From: an uncultured Clostridium sp.
GTDB taxonomy: Bacteria > Bacillota > Clostridia > TANB77 > CAG-508
Direction: 5' to 3'
Assembly (NCBI GenBank): GCA_947367845.1
Contig: CANBES010000001.1
Location: 1-36,436, forward strand
DNA: 36,436 nucleotides
A program made the position numbers and the translations under genes. This document shows positions 33,137-36,436 of this stretch, in pieces (the stretch's first letter is position 1; every line of letters starts with the position of its first letter). The notes beneath the pieces are model-generated. The model worked only from the letters and a program-made list of their open reading frames with translations. It searched no databases and was not told the origin of the DNA.

Positions 33137-34429
33137 TTATTCAACTACTACTGTCATATATAATTTTTCCATTGCGTTGATTACTTGAACACTTGTATCA
33201 ATAGTTACTGATTTTTTATCATTTCCTATTTCTACACTTACATCTGAGTCCTCAAAGTTTTCTATTGCTTGAAGTGTTTGATAATCTTTGAACAATGTAA
33301 CAATATCGCTCCAAAGTGAAGTTCTTCCAGCCTCATTATTTGCTATTTTTCCAAGATATTTAGAATTAAATACACTAGCAACATCTGAAGCGATTTGATC
33401 TAATACTCTTATTGTCTGATTAGATTTGAATTCTTCTCCTTTTTCACTTGTAGTATCTACTAAACTGTTAATATCTACTAGAACTCTAATTTCGTCTCCA
33501 ACTTTATGAAGTACAAACTCTCCATTATCAATTGAAGCCTCTAATTGTGATTGAGTATAATCAGCATTAATACTATATTCTCCATCATATGTTTTATTTG
33601 TATTTGATTTATTTATTTCGCAACCTGCAATTACACCAGTTACCCAATAAACAAGAGCAGATTCATCTTCAGCAGTTGTATTTTTTACATTTACAACTCC
33701 CTCATAATTTGCATTATTATTAAATAATATAACTTGGAATTTTATTCCTTGCTCTTCTCTTAATCTTTTAACATATTGAACATATAAATTAGATGTAGAT
33801 TCATCTTTTGCTGTACATCCTACAGCATTTACTTGATATGACTCTAATTTATCCAAGAATTTTTGATGTGCCTCTCCACTTGCATCTCCATTTGTTCCTC
33901 CAGTTAATGCTTTCCCTGCAGTAACTTCAATTGTTTCAATAGTAAATGTTACATAGTCATTGTCAACTAATTCACTTACTTCTTTTATTGTTTGTATATC
34001 AACTTCTTTTGTTCCTAAATATGTACTAACATCATATTTAGTTTCATCATCTATATTTTTTGCAATAACTATTCTTAAATCATTTCCTCTTGTACCACTA
34101 CATTTAGCAATTGCTAAATCATTTGCAGCTTTATTTCCAGAGTTTAATCTATAAAAATATGCCTTTTTTATATTTTTAAATAGATCTCTTAAACCTTTTA
34201 ATTTTTCATTTGCATAATCATATCCAAATATTTTTAAAGAATTTTTTGCAAAATTTTCAGATGTAACTTCAATTATCTCTCCATCTTTTCCCCAATCCAT
34301 TTCAATTGCCATTGCAGCAATACCTCTTTCTCCAATTGAAGAAGAAGCACTTTGTGCAGATGCAAAATTAATATATGTACCAGGTAATTTTTTATTTTGA
34401 CTTATAAATGTTCCGCCACCTAATGCCAT
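33137..34429 (-). CDS. xkdK: Tail sheath protein (XkdK-like)
   Basis: 430 residues. The N-terminus (GGGTFISQNKKLPGTYINFA, IGERGIAAMAIEMDWGKDGE) and C-terminal conserved domain (VDINSLVDTTSEKGEEFKSN, VLDQIASDVASVFNSKYLGK, VSVEIGNDKKSVTIDTSVQV) are those of contractile-phage sheath subunits. The tail is therefore a contractile one. It begins one base after the small gene before it. Confidence 0.95.
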   Translation of the reverse strand: MALGGGTFISQNKKLPGTYINFASAQSASSSIGERGIAAMAIEMDWGKDGEIIEVTSENFAKNSLKIFGYDYANEKLKGLRDLFKNIKKAYFYRLNSGNKAANDLAIAKCSGTRGNDLRIVIAKNIDDETKYDVSTYLGTKEVDIQTIKEVSELVDNDYVTFTIETIEVTAGKALTGGTNGDASGEAHQKFLDKLESYQVNAVGCTAKDESTSNLYVQYVKRLREEQGIKFQVILFNNNANYEGVVNVKNTTAEDESALVYWVTGVIAGCEINKSNTNKTYDGEYSINADYTQSQLEASIDNGEFVLHKVGDEIRVLVDINSLVDTTSEKGEEFKSNQTIRVLDQIASDVASVFNSKYLGKIANNEAGRTSLWSDIVTLFKDYQTLQAIENFEDSDVSVEIGNDKKSVTIDTSVQVINAMEKLYMTVVVE

Positions 34430-34430
34430 A

Positions 34431-34616
34431 TTAGTTCACCTTTCCTTTCTTAAAATTTTCAATTATTTTATTAACTTCTTGTTTAGTATAACTTTTATCT
34501 TCTTTTAATACTGCATTTAATAAATCTTTATTATCAATAAAAGTTTTAGAATTAACAATTTGTTTTTTAGTATATTTTTCTTCTATAATTTTATTTCCCT
34601 TTTTAGATGTTTTCAT
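34431..34616 (-). CDS. Small basic phage protein before the sheath gene
   Basis: 61 residues, Lys-rich (MKTSKKGNKIIEEKYTKKQI ... VNKIIENFKKGKVN), with a predicted helix-turn shape. It overlaps the preceding gene and lies one base before the sheath gene. Many PBSX-like phages have a small unnamed ORF here. No function assigned. Confidence 0.7.
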   Translation of the reverse strand: MKTSKKGNKIIEEKYTKKQIVNSKTFIDNKDLLNAVLKEDKSYTKQEVNKIIENFKKGKVN

Positions 34617-35064
34617 CTTTTTTTACCTCCCCACTCAAATTATAGTCATTCATTTTTATAGTTTCATCATCATCTTTCTTTATAGATAAATTATAATCAA
34701 TAAAGAAATGTAGAACACCATCTTCAGTTTTTGGATGTAATTTTATGGCCCTTATTAGACTTTTATCTGATAATTCTATATATTCTAGTCCATACAAATT
34801 GTCTATCATATCATTTAAAATTTCAGTATTTCCATCTAATGTATATCCTATTATTACTATGTTCAATAAATCTTTGTAGAATTTATTTTCAAGTCCGATT
34901 TCTCGACTTTCTTCTCCGTTTATTACCTTAATAAAAAAACAAGGCTTTTCTAATCCTTGTTCTTCATTATCAGTATATATTGGATAATCTCCTTTTTCTT
35001 TATATATAGTTTTTACTTTTGCAGCAATTCCATATACAATTTCATTTACTACACTTTTAACCAT
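34603..35064 (-). CDS. Tail terminator/completion protein (XkdJ-like)
   Basis: 153 residues from the ATG at 35064 (MVKSVVNEIVYGIAAKVKTI), which follows GAGGAGTG. An upstream in-frame ATG would add MRSVLI and lacks a good site. Conserved pieces are YPIYTDNEEQGLEKPCFFIK, REIGLENKFYKDLLNIVIIG and a C-terminal VLHFFIDYNLSIKKDD. This is the small tail-completion (DUF6838-like) protein between HK97-gp10-like and sheath genes. It overlaps the previous gene by 8 bases. Confidence 0.75.
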   Translation of the reverse strand: MVKSVVNEIVYGIAAKVKTIYKEKGDYPIYTDNEEQGLEKPCFFIKVINGEESREIGLENKFYKDLLNIVIIGYTLDGNTEILNDMIDNLYGLEYIELSDKSLIRAIKLHPKTEDGVLHFFIDYNLSIKKDDDETIKMNDYNLSGEVKKDENI

Positions 35065-35608
35065 TATTAAAACACTCCTCAATATATTTTTTCATTTTTC
35101 TTTCTATTAGTGCTGGAAGCTGTGATTCAAGTTCTTTCTCTGATATAGTTAACATGTATTTTCCCTCAACCCAACTTGCTTTTAATCTCTTTCCTAATGC
35201 AGGTACATACCTACCTGGTTCTTGTCTATGTCCATATTCTACATATGAAGCATATTTTACTGGGTTTTCTACTACTATTATATAGTTATTACCAAATTTA
35301 AGGATCTTTAATGAATTAGCATATGTAGTTGCATCTGGTACACTTCCACCTTCTGCTTCAGACTCTGTATTTGCTGTCCAACCTCTTCTTAGTGTTCCTC
35401 CACTTTTTATTGTATATCTTTTGCCTTCTATTGTTTCAAAAGTTCCTTCTCCTACTGGAGTTCTTGGAATTACTTTTGCTAATAGTCTTGCAGCAAGTTC
35501 CCTTGCTACCTCTTGACAAAATTTTTCAATATCTGTTTTGGCCAACTTTTCAAATTTTCTTTCAAGTTCTTCTAATTCACTAAAATCACATTCTCCCCAT
35601 TTTGCCAT
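35057..35608 (-). CDS. HK97 gp10-like tail/neck protein (XkdI-like)
   Basis: 183 residues. The signature is ELEELERKFEKLAKTDIEKF, LAARLLAKVIPRTPVGEGTF and YASYVEYGHRQEPGRYV, typical of the HK97 gp10 family. ATG follows the previous gene's TAG directly. Confidence 0.88.
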   Translation of the reverse strand: MAKWGECDFSELEELERKFEKLAKTDIEKFCQEVARELAARLLAKVIPRTPVGEGTFETIEGKRYTIKSGGTLRRGWTANTESEAEGGSVPDATTYANSLKILKFGNNYIIVVENPVKYASYVEYGHRQEPGRYVPALGKRLKASWVEGKYMLTISEKELESQLPALIERKMKKYIEECFNNG

Positions 35609-35974
35609 CTATGCCCATCCTTTCCATAATTCCAGCATTATTTCTTGATGAGTGTCATAGATTGCTGGTTCTCCACTATTCTTATATTCCGTTGTTCTAC
35701 CTTTTCTAGTTACCACTATTTTGCTTCCAGGTAATATATTTAATTCTGGTGCAATAAATAATTTTATTTTTTGTACTTTCTTTGCTTCAGTATCTGTTTC
35801 TGTATTTACATATATATCCTCAAAGGAAACTCTACAATCCTTATCAATTAACACTTTTTCTTCTACATTTTTTGTTATATTTTTTATCTCTTTTGCTCTT
35901 TTTTCAATTACATCACATCTAGAATCATATTGACTTTCAATTGTTTTTCTAGCAGCTAATATATATTGATTCAT
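35609..35974 (-). CDS. Head-closure/minor structural protein (XkdH-like)
   Basis: 121 residues (MNQYILAARKTIESQYDSRC ... YDTHQEIMLELWKGWA). A beta-rich small protein in the XkdH/YqbH place. It probably closes the head-tail channel. It starts one base from the previous stop. Confidence 0.8.
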   Translation of the reverse strand: MNQYILAARKTIESQYDSRCDVIEKRAKEIKNITKNVEEKVLIDKDCRVSFEDIYVNTETDTEAKKVQKIKLFIAPELNILPGSKIVVTRKGRTTEYKNSGEPAIYDTHQEIMLELWKGWA

Positions 35975-35975
35975 A

Positions 35976-36413
35976 TTACCACCTCATCTTTCGATGTCTA
36001 TATAAGTCTTTTTTATATTTTTCTACTAAAATATCTTCATCAAAATCAATTGTTCCAGTATTATATGTTGTTCCATTTATATCAATTTGTGAGGATGTAT
36101 CAGCAAATGTTGTTGTAGTATCTCCTATTTGAATACTTTTTATTTTTACATTAGAATTTTCATTAGAATCTACATCCGTATTTTTTACGAATTGTTTATC
36201 ATATTTGTTTAAGTACCAATAATCTTTAATCATTCTAATCCATGTCGTATATAATCCCTCTGGTACTTTTTCTTGATGTGTTGTATCTAAAATAATAATC
36301 ATAGTATCATAGATAGAACATACTAATTGTTCATTTGCTAATTTCTTACTTTCTTCATCTTTTATCTCACTTATAGACAATTCTCTTTCTAGTCTTTTTA
36401 TAAATGTTGCCAT
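35976..36413 (-). CDS. Head-tail connector protein (YqbG/gp6-like)
   Basis: 145 residues. An N-terminal helical bundle (MATFIKRLERELSISEIKDE, SIYDTMIIILDTTHQEKVPE) and a loop region followed by FDEDILVEKYKKDLYRHRKM resemble head-tail connector proteins. Position before XkdH-like fits. Low confidence in the exact family. The 23 bases to the window edge hold nothing identifiable. Confidence 0.7.
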   Translation of the reverse strand: MATFIKRLERELSISEIKDEESKKLANEQLVCSIYDTMIIILDTTHQEKVPEGLYTTWIRMIKDYWYLNKYDKQFVKNTDVDSNENSNVKIKSIQIGDTTTTFADTSSQIDINGTTYNTGTIDFDEDILVEKYKKDLYRHRKMRW

Positions 36414-36436
36414 ATCTATATTAGTCTTATTGTATA

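Larger units (their letters stand above)
19532..36436 (-). mobile_element. PBSX/skin-like contractile-tail prophage, late region (partial)
   Basis: Gene order from right to left is connector, head-closure/tail completion (xkdH-J-like), sheath, tube, frameshifted chaperone, tape measure, LysM and D-like baseplate proteins, DUF2577, DUF2634, baseplate J, YmfQ-like, fibre, DGR, fibre chaperone, XhlA, holin, amidase. This is the PBSX/skin order. Head genes, terminase, integrase and attachment sites are not in the window. The left boundary is uncertain and lies between mtaB (18216) and the amidase (19532); the HTH/MutS-I pair may be phage-borne cargo. Confidence 0.85.

Noticed and set aside
1..36436. 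CRISPR arrays, rRNA, tRNA, insertion sequences
   Set aside because: No regularly spaced repeats, tRNA cloverleaf, rRNA stretch or transposase was found by eye.

Overview
The window is AT-rich DNA with strong GGAGG-type ribosome binding sites, ClpC, a Firmicutes glycolytic cluster and a PBSX/skin-type prophage. It looks like an uncultured, probably gut-associated, low-GC Clostridia-type Bacillota. No rRNA, tRNA, CRISPR array or insertion sequence was seen.

Layout. (i) 1-6.8 kb: part of a prepilin-headed surface protein, clpC, a small ORF behind a GC-rich palindrome, a divergent nfeD-SPFH pair, and a BspA-like leucine-rich-repeat surface protein. (ii) 6.8-8 kb: a hicAB toxin-antitoxin module with a palindromic operator inside its promoter. 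(iii) 8-18.4 kb, all on the minus strand: a NifU-like/GGGtGRT pair, a YezG-like protein, the cluster pgk - NUDIX - guanylate-kinase-like - tpiA - gpmI, a LamG surface protein, and mtaB. (iv) 18.5-19.5 kb: small ORFs, an HTH regulator and a stand-alone MutS-domain-I protein. (v) 19.5-36.4 kb: the late half of a contractile-tail prophage in the PBSX order (connector, tail completion, sheath, tube, chaperone, tape measure, baseplate, fibre, lysis). It carries a complete diversity-generating retroelement (DGR) made of a variable repeat in the fibre gene, a template repeat and a reverse transcriptase.

Main observation. Six genes outside the prophage are broken by one extra base: a prepilin-like gene, the BspA-like gene, hicA, yezG-like, NUDIX and mtaB. 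In all six the break lies exactly at an in-frame CGG codon, and skipping its C continues the protein with a glycine codon (GGA five times, GGT once). My hand scan found no in-frame CGG used as arginine in any other gene of the window (roughly ten thousand codons). Two surface-protein paralogues act as internal controls: each has the plain GCA-GGA where the other has GCA-CGG-A. The simplest reading is that CGG is not a normal arginine codon here and serves as a +1 frameshift (or quadruplet) signal, formally like the yeast Ty1 CUU-AGG-C shift. If true genome-wide, this is a recoding system I do not know to have been described. The prophage contains no in-frame CGG but has a classical -1 slippery heptamer (A AAA AAC) in its tail-assembly chaperone.

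The DGR is also clear. Template and variable repeats differ at 10 of 105 core positions, and every difference is at a template adenine, changing seven asparagine codons in the C-terminal fibre domain. The phage can therefore diversify its receptor-binding tip. No Avd accessory gene was recognised.
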